Below are positions 32,848 to 42,021 of a stretch of DNA of 64,000 bases, one piece after another. The stretch lies in the NCBI RefSeq assembly GCF_001434465.1, contig NZ_AZGE01000001.1, positions 62,001 through 126,000 of the forward strand. The letters run 5' to 3'. The notes beneath the pieces were generated by a model. That model was given only the letters and a program-made list of their open reading frames with translations, had not been told where the DNA came from and searched no databases. Every line of letters starts with the position of its first letter. Position 1 is the stretch's first letter. The stretch is from Limosilactobacillus oris DSM 4864. Lineage in GTDB: Bacteria > Bacillota > Bacilli > Lactobacillales > Lactobacillaceae. Made by a program: the position numbers and the translations under genes.

Positions 32848-34710
32848 TTACTTGCGTGGGGCTCTCTTCTGCCGGCCGGCCAAGCCGAAGAGAGTCAGGA
32901 GGGTTAGTCCGCCAAGTGCTACTAGCCCCGCAGAAGATTGATCCCCCGTTTGTGGGAGGCGGGCCGTAGTGCCTTGCTGGTTAGAGGATTTAGATACTGT
33001 CTGACCAGCAACATTAACAGATTTGGTGTCTCCTTGACCAGCAGCATTGGCTGATCCTGAGTGACCACTTTCCCCTTGATCAGGCTGGGCAGGGGAGATA
33101 GGCTCAGCGTTGGCGGTGTAGTAAATATTAATGGTTTGGTCTTGACTGCTATCGGTAACAGTTTTCGCACCCACCTGGGTTAGGTTTGGCGTATAGCCTG
33201 CAATCGATGGGACGATGAAAGTTTGCCAGTTGTGATTACCAGCCGTGAGCGTTTCCCAATCATCATTACTGTCCGGCTCGTTACCGGTCAGAACCTTCCA
33301 GGTAGGGGTACCAAGCTCTTCACCAGTAATGCCGTCGTAGTCAGCAAACTGGGCGAGGGTTACTTCCTGGATAGTTTGTTCCTGCCTACCATCTGGCATG
33401 TTAACGATGATTGTCCGCGTTTTGGTCACAGGGGCATCAACTTTGCCATACCGCCGGTAGATAATCGCCAGTTGATAGGTCAGCCCGTCGGAGCTAGCCT
33501 GAGCGTCGGTAAAGCCGGGGTAGTCGGCAGGCGACTGGATTGGGTGGAGCTTGCCAGCAGGATCGAAGTAGCCGTAGATTTGATAATTGCTGTCGGGATC
33601 ATCAAATACACTGGTGACGTATCGGTTCAGATACTTTTGCGCGTCCGCGTACAGCTGGTTGACACTCAATGTTTGTCCGTAATCGACCTGGGCCACGTTC
33701 TGGTAGCTGGCCGCATAAGCAGGATATTGGTCGCCATAGGCGTTGTAAACCTTGCCGCTGAGGTCCTGGTAGACCAAGTTAATTGGTGCGCTAAAGATGA
33801 CTAGCTCACTAAAGCTAACGATATTGGCTGCAGTACTAAGGTTAGCACCATGGTAAATAATGCCAGCAGTATTATATGTGAGTGTCGCACCTGTCAGGTA
33901 ATAGTAGCCGCCACGTTCGATAACCTTATCATTCTGGATTCCCAGTGGACTTATTCTAGGGTGGTAGGCTACCGGAATACCAGAATCTTGAATTTCCATT
34001 TCTGGAATGTCAATAGTTTGTCCATTGTGAATCGCGTAAACCTGACTAATAATCTGGTGACCAGTAGCAGTTTGAAGGTCGATTGAACGCATAACGTAAC
34101 TAACTTCCCATCGCTGGTTAGCTGCTTCTGTTGGCGAGGCAGCAGCAAAGTGGACTGGGGGAACCTTAACACCAGGCGGGAAGGTCCCCTTAGGAGGATA
34201 CCAATTGACTTCTTCCCAGCGACCGTTCTCTGCCATTTGAATAATTTTTTCACAATGATAATTACTGCTTGCTCCACCGTTAGTATCGTAATGGTCTTGG
34301 TATGTAATATTGATAATACGCTCGTAATTATAATCCCAATTTGCTGGTGAATCAGAAGAGGATGGGCCGGTAGAGCTAGCTACTGGGGTAACAGGAGCGG
34401 TTGCTTGAGTAGTATTGTTGGCAGCCTGCTGTGGAACAGCGCTTGGGGTGGCTTGACTGGTTACAGGATTAGCATTAGTTTGTCCCTGCGGCTCAGTAGT
34501 ACCCGTTGAGCGGAGAGGGACTGCCGTTGACGTTTCAGGTGAATTTGCAGTGGCCAATTGGGCATCGTCGGTTTTCTCAGTGGTCGAATTGTCGGCAGCC
34601 TGAACATCAACTGCACCAAGCGTTAAGGATAATAGTAGTGTTGAACAGCCGATAACCCATTGCTTCTTTTGCTTATATAATTTGAACTGCTTCTTTGCTG
34701 TCATCATCAC
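32848..34710 (-). CDS. LPxTG-anchored, MucBP-domain surface protein
   Basis: 620 residues. The N terminus FKLYKQKKQW is a KxYKxxKxW-type signal, cleaved near VQAAD. A Ser/Thr/Pro/Gln-rich linker (~40-125) leads to a non-repetitive region, then one MucBP-like module (RTIIVNMPDGRQEQTIQEV to QTINIYYTA, ~430-540). A repeat-like GDTKSVNVAGQ stalk and LPQTG, helix, KRAPRK end it for sortase attachment. Start is one of GTG/ATG/ATG at 34710-34704 behind AAAGGAG. Likely adhesin to mucus; short for this class. Confidence 0.85.
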   Translation of the reverse strand: MMMTAKKQFKLYKQKKQWVIGCSTLLLSLTLGAVDVQAADNSTTEKTDDAQLATANSPETSTAVPLRSTGTTEPQGQTNANPVTSQATPSAVPQQAANNTTQATAPVTPVASSTGPSSSDSPANWDYNYERIINITYQDHYDTNGGASSNYHCEKIIQMAENGRWEEVNWYPPKGTFPPGVKVPPVHFAAASPTEAANQRWEVSYVMRSIDLQTATGHQIISQVYAIHNGQTIDIPEMEIQDSGIPVAYHPRISPLGIQNDKVIERGGYYYLTGATLTYNTAGIIYHGANLSTAANIVSFSELVIFSAPINLVYQDLSGKVYNAYGDQYPAYAASYQNVAQVDYGQTLSVNQLYADAQKYLNRYVTSVFDDPDSNYQIYGYFDPAGKLHPIQSPADYPGFTDAQASSDGLTYQLAIIYRRYGKVDAPVTKTRTIIVNMPDGRQEQTIQEVTLAQFADYDGITGEELGTPTWKVLTGNEPDSNDDWETLTAGNHNWQTFIVPSIAGYTPNLTQVGAKTVTDSSQDQTINIYYTANAEPISPAQPDQGESGHSGSANAAGQGDTKSVNVAGQTVSKSSNQQGTTARLPQTGDQSSAGLVALGGLTLLTLFGLAGRQKRAPRK

Positions 34711-35032
34711 CGCTCCTTTCGGCTGCTGTATTGGCGTTTATCTTATAATCATTTTCATTATAGCAAGTTCATTCATATTTATAAAGTTCCTTGATTATCA
34801 AAAACTAGATTCTGCTTTTAGAGTGATTAGCCATTGTTAACGACCGATTAATAGTTGACTATTAAGTCTTGTCTCTCCACTAGTGCCGGCCTGGTCTGAC
34901 TAATTAGCCAAGCTAGATTTTTTTAGAAGAGCTGATAAATAAGTGGGAACGGAAAAATTTTACCTTAATAAAAGGACACAATGAGCCCCAGTGCTCAGCT
35001 AAGCCGAACTCTGGGACTCTATTTATGCCTGT
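34711..35032. other. Non-coding stretch with a repeated hairpin
   Basis: The left part is an AT-rich promoter region for the surface protein. At 34989-35013 a hairpin sequence (CAGTGCTCAGCT to CGAACTCTG) matches, in reverse, the hairpin at 61098-61122 at 23 of 25 positions. It probably terminates the decayed araC gene. No other gene was seen. Confidence 0.5.
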
Positions 35033-36013
35033 GGAATGTATAATTGACGGTATTGCTGGACATTCTCACTGGTCCAGGCATAAAAGCCCGGAGGAAGGAG
35101 TTCGTTTCCTAGTAAGCGAGGAGAAAGGCGATGTCGTCAGTTGACATCGTTGTATTCAGTATAATTTTTAGCGAGCATCTCTCGGGTGGCATTTAGCTGC
35201 TGCTGAAAATTAGTTTCTTCTGCTTTCAGTTTCCGCTGGAGGGTGCGCTTGCTAACACCGAGTGCTGGAGCAACGTCGTCAATTGTTGCCGCGCCGCGGG
35301 GAAGAAGTTCAACCAAGGCGTTCCGAACCCGTTGACTAGCCGAGTCGTCAACGTCTAATTCTGCCAACCGCTTCTTTAATTCGGGTTCCAGATATTCAAG
35401 CAGCGAGTGATTTTCACTGATGAACGGCAGTTGTAGATCCGCCTTTCGAAAGCTGATGGAATTCCTGCTTCCCCGGCTGAAGACAATGGTAAAGTATTCT
35501 TGAATTTCTGGAGCAGTTTCGTCAAAGGTGGTTATGACCTTTGAGGGCTTGATTTCCCTTCCGGTTGCTTTCGCGAGCAGGTGAACCATAAAGGCAAATT
35601 CCCCCTTTACAAAAAACGGTGGGAGGAGGCTCATGGACGTTGAGGGTTAAAAGGGTAATCGTCGTGTTTTCTTCCTCCTGCAAAATCCGGTAAGTAACCG
35701 GGCCAACTAATTTTTTATAGTGTGCTAGTCGTTGTAAGAATTGCTCACCGTTTTGACTGCAATAGGCAGCAAAAATTGGTGGCGAAAAGGTTTCAATATT
35801 ATCTATAGCAACCAATTTAGTTGGGAGTAGGGGATCGTCAGTTAATGAGTCAATTGAACCAATCATCTTAAAGTAATCTGTTTCGGTTAATTTAAGTGTT
35901 TGATGAGCAAAAGTATCAATCGGCAAACCTGCTACTCTTAGAACTGCAGACGGGTCGACCCCGTTTGCCATCAAGAGTTGCACATAGCGACCATCAATAA
36001 TAAATTTTTCCAC
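35033..36013 (-). pseudogene. AraC-family regulator, multiply frameshifted
   Basis: Frame 1 (36013 to about 35640) gives MEKFIIDGRYVQLLMANGVD and continues to LNVHEP. A shift at about 35634 moves to LLPPFFVKGEFAFMVHLLAK, through an HTH (DDVAPALGVSKRTLQRKLKA) to KNYTEYNDV. A second shift (TDDIAFLLAY, stop TAG, ETNSFLRAF) and a third in a T-run lead to YAWTSENVQQYRQLYIPQA, stop at 35033. Joined, it is a normal ~327-codon regulator with an AraC-binding-like domain and C-terminal HTH_18. Three shifts and one stop mean it is dead. Confidence 0.85.
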
Positions 36014-36020
36014 CTAATCA

Positions 36021-36808
36021 CATATTTCTGATTTGATTGTTGATCAGCGACAAAGCGCATAGTTGTCTTTTTCGGCATCATTGGCATCATGCTGACGAAT
36101 GGTCGTTGTCAGCCTGGCAGGCCAGCAAACACATTCATTTTACCATCAAGCATTGACTGGTAGCCTTCTTCAGCCACTTTCTTCGGGCTAACCCCATTTG
36201 CAAACATCTTAGTATCAGTAAGGCCACCAGCCTTAGCAAAGCCCGTATCCATTGCCCCGGGTATTAAAGTTGTTAGTGTTACCCCAGTGTCTTTCAGTTC
36301 ATACCAGAGGGCATCACTTAATGAAGTGAGGTACGCCTTAGTTGCATAATATTCTGCTTGGAGCGGCCCTGGGATTAGGGCGACTGAGGATGAGACGTTC
36401 AATACGCGTCCCACGCCCCCGTTTAACCATTTGTGGGAGAAGCAGCTTCATTAACTTCGTTGGCACGATCATGTTTACCTTTGCCATGTTGATATCTTCT
36501 TCCATCGTTCGGTCAAGGAAGGTTCCCTAATCACCGAGGCTAGCGTTATTGATTAAATAATCGACCTGAATGTTAGCCTTTTGTAATTCAGCAAAGATTT
36601 GCTCGGTAGCATCAAATTCGGTAAAGTCAACCGCAATTGTTGTTGCTTTAACGTGGTACTTATTTTGGACTTCATGCTGTAATTGCTCCAGCTTCTGTGG
36701 GTTCCGGCCAACTAAGATCAGGTCACCACCGTTTTGGGCATGAATCCGAACAAATTCTTTTCCTAAGCCGCCAGTTGCACCAGTAATCAAAGCAGTTTTA
36801 TTTGTCAT
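36021..36808 (-). pseudogene. Short-chain dehydrogenase, decayed
   Basis: The N terminus TALITGATGGLGKEFVRI (cofactor loop) runs to YLINNASLGD, then TAG near 36528. Same frame continues GTFLDRTMEEDINMAKV...QMVKRG. A frameshift near 36410 leads to GRVLNVSSSVALIPGPLQAE with YYATK (catalytic Tyr/Lys). TGA near 36107 interrupts AGLPG-QRPFV, after which MMPMMPKKTTMRF continues. Total ~262 codons, normal for the family. It was operonic with the araC pseudogene. Confidence 0.85.
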
Positions 36809-36984
36809 TATTAACTCCTCCTCAAGTTTATCTTTCGTTTGATGTTGTGATTATTATATGAGGAGGCGAGAGTGATTTTAACACCAAATGGAGCCAAATG
36901 ATTATCAGATGACGCCAAAAACTAGGAAAGTACAGATAGCCCTCCTTTGTGTAAGCGCTATTACACCACACAATTTTTTGAAAT

Positions 36985-38011
36985 GGCAGATTGTAAAATT
37001 TAAGTTGAACATTTAAGTGGACAGAAAAAACCATCAAGGTCTTTAATGGTGTTACCTCAACATTCCATTAGAAAGAAGGACCTTGATAGGCACCACTATT
37101 TTATCATTCCAGCACCGCGTTGTCATTGAAATGTTTCATAATGAAGGACGTTCCTTGAGATATATCGCTAACTACTTAGGCTTTAGTAAGGCCACGATCT
37201 TTAACGAACTTCACCGACTAAATGGTGAGTATCAGGCTGAGCTAGCGCAATCTGACTGCGAACGAAAGATTGGTCAACGTGGGCGAAAGTCTTCGCTCAC
37301 TAAAAACCTTAAGCACTTGATTGAGGAAAGATTCAAACCCAGAAATGGTCACCTGAACAAGTTGCCCCTGTGGTTGGGATTGCCTACAAGACGGTTTATA
37401 ACTGGATTGATCAAAAATGGCTCGATGTGCAGTTATCTGATTTGCCTGATCATGGAATACGTCGCCATCGCGCTAAAGAAAAGCGTGGTACATTCAGTCA
37501 CGGCCGCTCAATTGAGGAGCGTCCTCATAAAATCGAAACTCGCCAGGAATTTGGCCACTTTGAAGCTGACACCGTGCTTTCTGGCAAGCATAAAGGTCAA
37601 GCTGTGGCTACTTTGTGGAGCGTAAGAGTCGCCTGACAATTGTTAAACGGCTCCATGGTCGCGACAGTCAGTCCATGACTCAAGCCGTGCTTGAACTAGC
37701 TAGTCAACTTCAAGACAAACTCAAGACGCTGACCGTAGATCATGGTAAAGAGTTCGCTAATTACCAGGCAATTGAGCAGCTAACTGGTACTCCGGTTTAT
37801 TTTGCCCATGCTTATTCACCACATGAACGAGGCAGTAATGAGAACCGTAACCGAGTTTTACGGCGCTTTATTCCCAAAGGCCAAGCTAGTTCAAATTAAT
37901 TGGTATCTGAATTCCCGACCACTTAAATGTCTTAACTGGCATACACCAATCGAGATCTTCTTGCTTAATCTGCGTCACTAAATTCGTTCAAGTTATTTCT
38001 TGCAATCTGCC
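36985..38011 (+). mobile_element. IS30-family insertion sequence, decayed
   Basis: Terminal inverted repeats of 26 bp (36985-37010 and 37986-38011) agree at 21 positions, with GGCAGATTG and TTGAAC conserved. The element is 1027 bp. No target duplication could be made out. Confidence 0.8.
37083..37981 (+). pseudogene. IS30-family transposase with several frameshifts
   Basis: Pieces in order: LSFQHRVVIEMFHNEGRSLR (HTH region), shift near 37345 into VVGIAYKTVYNWI...EFGHFEADTVLSG (first catalytic Asp), shift near 37610 into VERKSRLTIVKRL...LTVDHGKEF (second Asp) and HERGSNENRNR (Glu), then a break near 37890 and QINWYLNSRPLKCLNWHTPI in another frame to a stop at 37979. At least three shifts make it inactive. 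Confidence 0.85.
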
Positions 38012-38090
38012 GTATATAAAAGTAATTTTGCATTTTGCGAAGTTCATTGACTTGTGTAAAAGTACCTTTATACTCTGAATCATAAATAAA

Positions 38091-38127
38091 GCTCCAGGAT
38101 TTTCGGTTTTGCCGGTCACTGGAGCTC
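38091..38127 (-). terminator. Terminator after the serine hydrolase
   Basis: Minus strand AGCTCCAG...CCTGGAGCT around a GGCAAAACC loop, followed by TTTATTT. Confidence 0.7.
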
Positions 38128-38152
38128 ATTTCGTTTTAATAATGATACTTTC

Positions 38153-39175
38153 CTAATCGCCCATATAATTGTGCAGCAGGTCATCGGACGTTGACTTGAG
38201 AGTCAGGTAGTCGATGTTGTTGGTAAAGAGCATTACCATTTTCTTGGTTTTGTAGTTGGCGATGAAGCAGCAGTTATAGCCGGGGACACTGCCGTTGGCG
38301 CGGATAATGTCTCCGCCAAAGTATACTCCACCGAAGTAGGCAACTTCTTGCTTGGCCGCCTGCTGGTAAAATTCCGTAGTCATAGTTGGGTTATTTAAGA
38401 CTTCGTTGTAAATAAACTTCCAATAATCATTTGGCGACATAAAGAGGTTTCCCGCCCCGAAGTCCGAGGAGGTCGTGACCGTCACTTGCCGCCAGTCAAC
38501 AGTCTGGTCCATTGTCTGGGGAACTTCCTTTTGAGCAACTTCGGAAAAGTCCTTCATTTGGCGAAGCTGCAGGGGTTGGGCGAACTTCTGGTGGAGGTAA
38601 GTATTGTAGCTGGTGTGGGTTTGCTTGCGAATGATGGCCGCTAACATTTCATAATCCACGTCCTGGTAGTCCCAAGTATGGACATGGTCGTTTTTCAGGT
38701 GCTTCAGCATATAGGCAATTTGCTGCTTTTCACCCTTTAGCGGCATTACTGGACGGTCGTTATTGACCAATCCGCTAGTGTGGTTCATTAATTCGCGAAC
38801 CGTAATATCCTCACTGCCCGCAACTTGGGGGAAGTATCTATTCAGCGGCGTATCCCAGTCAAGCTGCTTTTTCTGTCTCAGTTGGTAGATTGCCGTTCCG
38901 GTAATGATTTTTTGGAGGGAGGCAATCGGAAATAATTGGTCAGCCTTGACGGTCTGTCTATAGTTAGCGTTTTCGTTATTCGTGATGGTTATTGGTTGGC
39001 TCCCCTTGCCATTGACCAGCATTACTCCGTTGATGTGGTGGGCTTTTAGGTAGTCCTGAAGGTGTTTTTGACTCTGCTGATCAGTTGGGGCGGCTTTGAC
39101 CTGCGGTTGTTGAATTATTAGCAATAGCCCCAGGGAACAAAGCATTAGAAGGAAAAATAAGTTGATTTTTTTCAT
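38153..39175 (-). CDS. Secreted/anchored serine hydrolase, class C beta-lactamase family
   Basis: 340 residues. An N-terminal hydrophobic segment (residues 5-22) is a signal or anchor. Ser86-x-x-Lys89 (IASLQK) is the active-site pair, and YQDVDY corresponds to the second motif (Tyr-x-Asn in relatives). Such proteins are DD-peptidase-like or esterase-like rather than resistance enzymes. Single gene with its own terminator. Confidence 0.85.
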   Translation of the reverse strand: MKKINLFFLLMLCSLGLLLIIQQPQVKAAPTDQQSQKHLQDYLKAHHINGVMLVNGKGSQPITITNNENANYRQTVKADQLFPIASLQKIITGTAIYQLRQKKQLDWDTPLNRYFPQVAGSEDITVRELMNHTSGLVNNDRPVMPLKGEKQQIAYMLKHLKNDHVHTWDYQDVDYEMLAAIIRKQTHTSYNTYLHQKFAQPLQLRQMKDFSEVAQKEVPQTMDQTVDWRQVTVTTSSDFGAGNLFMSPNDYWKFIYNEVLNNPTMTTEFYQQAAKQEVAYFGGVYFGGDIIRANGSVPGYNCCFIANYKTKKMVMLFTNNIDYLTLKSTSDDLLHNYMGD

Positions 39176-39375
39176 AATTGATACCTACCTGTAATTGAAC
39201 CGATACTCTCTGGCTCTAAGTTAGTGGGAGATTAAATTTACCCATTTTTATTTTAAACCGCTTCCGACAATTGGGCAAGAACCCAAGCTGCCCGCTTTTG
39301 GTCGCTTTGCTAGCGGAATAGGTAAAGTGGTACAGGGCATGTCGTGCGCGCGAAGTAAAGCTCTTTTTGAAATAG

Positions 39376-39424
39376 TAGTTGACTTTGACAACTATATCGC
39401 TATAATGGTTGCTAAAGTCAACTA
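39376..39424 (+). promoter_or_regulatory. Promoter bracketed by an 11-bp inverted repeat
   Basis: TAGTTGACTTT (39376-39386) and AAAGTCAACTA (39414-39424) are perfect complements. Between them TTGACT-N16-TATAAT forms the promoter. Each arm also belongs to a smaller dyad, AGTTG-N7-CAACT and GGTTG-N7-CAACT, as expected for two MarR-type sites. Confidence 0.65.
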
Positions 39425-39440
39425 AAGGAGAAGAGCTTTG

Positions 39441-39518
39441 ATGAGAAACGAATACTTATACAACGCAAAACTAATTGAAGAGTTAATCGAAGTTATTCAT
39501 TCATTGTTTAAACATTAA
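39441..39518 (+). CDS. 25-aa leader-like ORF before threonine aldolase
   Basis: AAAGGAGAAGAG, then ATG, MRNEYLYNAKLIEELIEVIH, SLFKH, stop. The aldolase RBS follows 3 bp later. It may be the first codons of a lost regulator or a leader peptide. No family is recognised. Confidence 0.45.
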   Translation: MRNEYLYNAKLIEELIEVIHSLFKH

Positions 39519-39533
39519 GAGGAGGACTAGCAA

Positions 39534-40559
39534 ATGTTATCTTTTGAGAGTGACTACACTGAGGGTGCGCATCCCAATATCTTACGGCAGCTAATGGCAA
39601 CCAACATGGTCCAGGAACCGGGTTACGGTTTTGATGAATTCTCCCAGCTGGCAAAGGAAAGAATTCAAAAGGCGCTGGGGCACCCAGAAGCACAGATTGA
39701 ATTTCTAACTGGGGGAACCCAGACCAATCAAGTTGTCATTGATGCGATGCTGACGCAGTACCAAGGCGTCATCGCGGCTGAAACGGGGCATATCAACGTG
39801 CATGAGGCCGGAGCCATTGAAGCAACCGGACATAAAGTCTTGGCCCTGACAGCTAAGGATGCCAAGCTCGACGCCCAAACCGTTGACCAGTACATCCAGA
39901 CCTTCGACCAGGACGAGAATCGTGATCACATGGTTTTCCCAGGAATGGTTTACGTTACCTACCCGACAGAATTCGGGACCTTGTACTCGCGGGAAGAATT
40001 GGCCGCCTTGCACGCGGTTTGCCAAAAGCATTCCATCCCACTGTACATTGATGGTGCGCGGCTCGGTTATGGCCTGATGAGCGCGCAAGCTGACCTCAAA
40101 TTTAGTGATTTACCCGACTTGTGTGACGTCTTTTACATCGGCGGGACCAAGCAGGGAGCCTTATGCGGGGAGGCAGTAGTCTTTTGTCACCACAATGAGC
40201 CCGACCATTTCCTTACGATTGTCAAGCAGCACGGGGCCCTGTTAGCAAAGGGGCGGCTGCTCGGCGTTCAGTTTGCTGAACTGTTTAAGGACGACCTCTA
40301 CTTCAAGCTCAGTCAGCACGCCGACAAACTGGCAGCAAAAATCAAGCGGGGCTTCCTGAATAAAGGCTACCGGCTTTACCTCGACTCGGTCAGCAACCAG
40401 CAATTCTTCATCGTCGACAACCAAAAAATTGTCGAGTTAGCAAAGAAGGTGCGCTTTGCCCGCTGGGAAAAGTATGATGACCAGCACTCGGTCATCCGTT
40501 TTGTCGCCTGCTGGGCCACCCCGGCGGAGAGTGTCGACCAATTACTGAAGTTGATTTAA
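39534..40559 (+). CDS. Low-specificity threonine aldolase (PLP-dependent)
   Basis: 341 residues of fold-type I aminotransferase-like enzyme. YIDGARLGYGL binds PLP, and YIGGTKQGAL carries the Schiff-base Lys. It cleaves threonine/allo-threonine to glycine and acetaldehyde. Acetaldehyde release may explain its place among carbonyl-metabolising genes (inference). AGAGGAGG before ATG. Confidence 0.9.
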   Translation: MLSFESDYTEGAHPNILRQLMATNMVQEPGYGFDEFSQLAKERIQKALGHPEAQIEFLTGGTQTNQVVIDAMLTQYQGVIAAETGHINVHEAGAIEATGHKVLALTAKDAKLDAQTVDQYIQTFDQDENRDHMVFPGMVYVTYPTEFGTLYSREELAALHAVCQKHSIPLYIDGARLGYGLMSAQADLKFSDLPDLCDVFYIGGTKQGALCGEAVVFCHHNEPDHFLTIVKQHGALLAKGRLLGVQFAELFKDDLYFKLSQHADKLAAKIKRGFLNKGYRLYLDSVSNQQFFIVDNQKIVELAKKVRFARWEKYDDQHSVIRFVACWATPAESVDQLLKLI

Positions 40560-40565
40560 AACTAA

Positions 40566-40605
40566 AAAGCTCCAGCTTGCCGTGAATGTAACGGCGAGCC
40601 GGAGT
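40566..40605. terminator. Hairpin terminator
   Basis: CTCCAGCTTGCCGT pairs with ACGGCGAGCCGGAG with mismatches, between converging genes. Confidence 0.6.
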
Positions 40606-40612
40606 CACTTCA

Positions 40613-40933
40613 TTAATCGTCCCAGACCTTCTTGGCAACGTTGAATGCTGACCAGGCATTCGGCCAGCCAACATAAAAGGCGAGTTGGGTAATCATTTCA
40701 GCAATTTCTTCCTTGGTAATCCCATTTTTCTTTGCGGTTTGCATGTGGTAGGGAAGCTGTTCAAAAGCGCCCTTAGTGATTAACGCAGTGACGGTGAGAA
40801 AACTCCGGTCACGGGGACTCAGTTCCTTTTCCCGGGACCAAACCTGTCCGAAGAGAACATCATCATTCAGTTCCGCAAATTTCGGAGCAAAAGCACCCAG
40901 TTGATCACGGCCAGCAGTTTGTTTCTTTGCCAT
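40613..40933 (-). CDS. Carboxymuconolactone decarboxylase family protein (second copy)
   Basis: 106 residues from the ATG at 40933 (GAAGGGAG upstream); a longer in-frame start at 41011 is rejected. It begins MAKKQTAGRDQLG, has SPRDRSFLTVTALI, and ends WSAFNVAKKVWDD. 88 of 106 positions equal those of the copy at 3606. Here it is alone, without an SDR or MerR box. Confidence 0.85.
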   Translation of the reverse strand: MAKKQTAGRDQLGAFAPKFAELNDDVLFGQVWSREKELSPRDRSFLTVTALITKGAFEQLPYHMQTAKKNGITKEEIAEMITQLAFYVGWPNAWSAFNVAKKVWDD

Positions 40934-41084
40934 AAGAAAAACTCCCTTCAAAACTATTTCTATACTTTTACTATAAACCGCCAGGTGCAAAATGAAAAAT
41001 ACCAATATCAAGTAATTACCTATTCAAAAATTGAATTTTAAACCAATAGTGGACAAGAGCCACAATAAAAAAGGAGGAGATCCT

Positions 41085-41804
41085 ATCGAAAACTTATACT
41101 TGAATAACAGCTACCTACGTGAGCAGGGATGTACGATTACTCACGTATCAGCGGACCGACGGTGGATCAGTCTTGACCAAACCATCATCTATCCTGGTGG
41201 CGGTGGGCAACCTGCCGACCAGGCGAAACTGTTGATTAACGAAGAATGGTACCAGGTAGTTGAAATCAGACGCGGCCAGGAGGACGGGATTAGCTACAAG
41301 CTGGACCGACCAATCGTGGGTGATGACCAGGCGGCGTTCATCCAGATTGACTGGGCCTTCCGCTACCAAAACATGCGTTATCACACTTTACTCCACATTA
41401 TTTCCGGCTACTTGTACCGCAAATACCATGCGTTAGTCACCAGTAGCGGGATAATGTCAGACCACGCCCGACTCGAAGTCGAATTTCAGGAGGACAATGT
41501 CCCGAGTGAGTTTGATCCGGAGCTAATTACGCAAAATATCCAGCAACTAATTAAAGACGACTTCCCGGTTACCACCGCGACAATTGACCGAAATACTTTG
41601 AACGAAGAGGACCTGATTAGGACGTACACCAACCTGATTCCTAAGTCAATTACAAACGTCCGCCTGGTCAAAATCGGTGACTTCGATGAGCAAGCATGTG
41701 CTGGCACTCATGTGGCTTCAACCGGAGAGGTAGGGAACTTTAAGTTTATCCAGTTAAAGAACAAAGGGCGGCTAAAGAAACGCATTAAAGTACAAGTTTT
41801 ATAG
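41085..41804 (+). CDS. AlaX-type alanyl-tRNA editing protein
   Basis: Zinc-site motifs of the AlaRS editing domain: HTLLHIISGY (HxxxH) and CAGTHVAS (CxxxH), plus IIYPGGGGQPAD at the N terminus. It hydrolyses mischarged Ser- or Gly-tRNA(Ala). AAGGAGG lies 7 bp before codon ATC at 41085 (then GAA AAC TTA), where an ATG would be expected. The only standard in-frame alternatives are TTG 41031 (no RBS) or TTG 41097. The start is therefore uncertain and may be mutated. Confidence 0.8.
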   Translation: MENLYLNNSYLREQGCTITHVSADRRWISLDQTIIYPGGGGQPADQAKLLINEEWYQVVEIRRGQEDGISYKLDRPIVGDDQAAFIQIDWAFRYQNMRYHTLLHIISGYLYRKYHALVTSSGIMSDHARLEVEFQEDNVPSEFDPELITQNIQQLIKDDFPVTTATIDRNTLNEEDLIRTYTNLIPKSITNVRLVKIGDFDEQACAGTHVASTGEVGNFKFIQLKNKGRLKKRIKVQVL

Positions 41805-41817
41805 GGGAGGAATGTGA

Positions 41818-42000
41818 ATGGCAAAAAACGTTGTAAGTAAAAAACTTCGCCGGTCAATGACCCCGCTGCAAATGGAAATGATCGGCATTGGCGGCTCTAT
41901 CGGGGTTGGCCTCTTCATGTGTTCAACCTCAACGATTAGGTGGACTGGTCCTTCAGTAGTGCTCGCCTACCTGTTTAATATAGTGGCTAAAGTAAACTAA
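41818..42000 (+). pseudogene. Amino acid permease, N-terminal fragment
   Basis: 60 codons: KKLRRSMTPLQMEMIGIGGS and IGVGLFMCSTS are the start of an APC-family permease (normally ~450 residues). It ends after VVLAYLFN, fused to IVAKVN and stop. GGGGAGG lies upstream. The rest has been deleted. Confidence 0.8.
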
Positions 42001-42021
42001 ATCAGCTATAATGTTTAACAA

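Noticed and set aside
33223-33804. 193-codon plus-strand frame opposite the surface protein
   Set aside because: Shadow of the MucBP protein gene; no start signals.
35023-35095. Cloverleaf-like inverted repeats (TTTATGCCTG/CAGGCATAAA) suggesting a structured RNA
   Set aside because: The stretch is explained as the coding tail of the araC pseudogene; the pairing is probably accidental.
36828-37037. 69-codon minus-strand frame upstream of the SDR pseudogene
   Set aside because: Runs through the promoter region and IS30 end; composition is not protein-like.
40934-40980. Possible eighth MerR box upstream of the second CMD gene (GGTTTATAGT on the minus strand)
   Set aside because: The -10 matches, but there is no TTGCCT at 19 bp and no CCTT/AAGG dyad.
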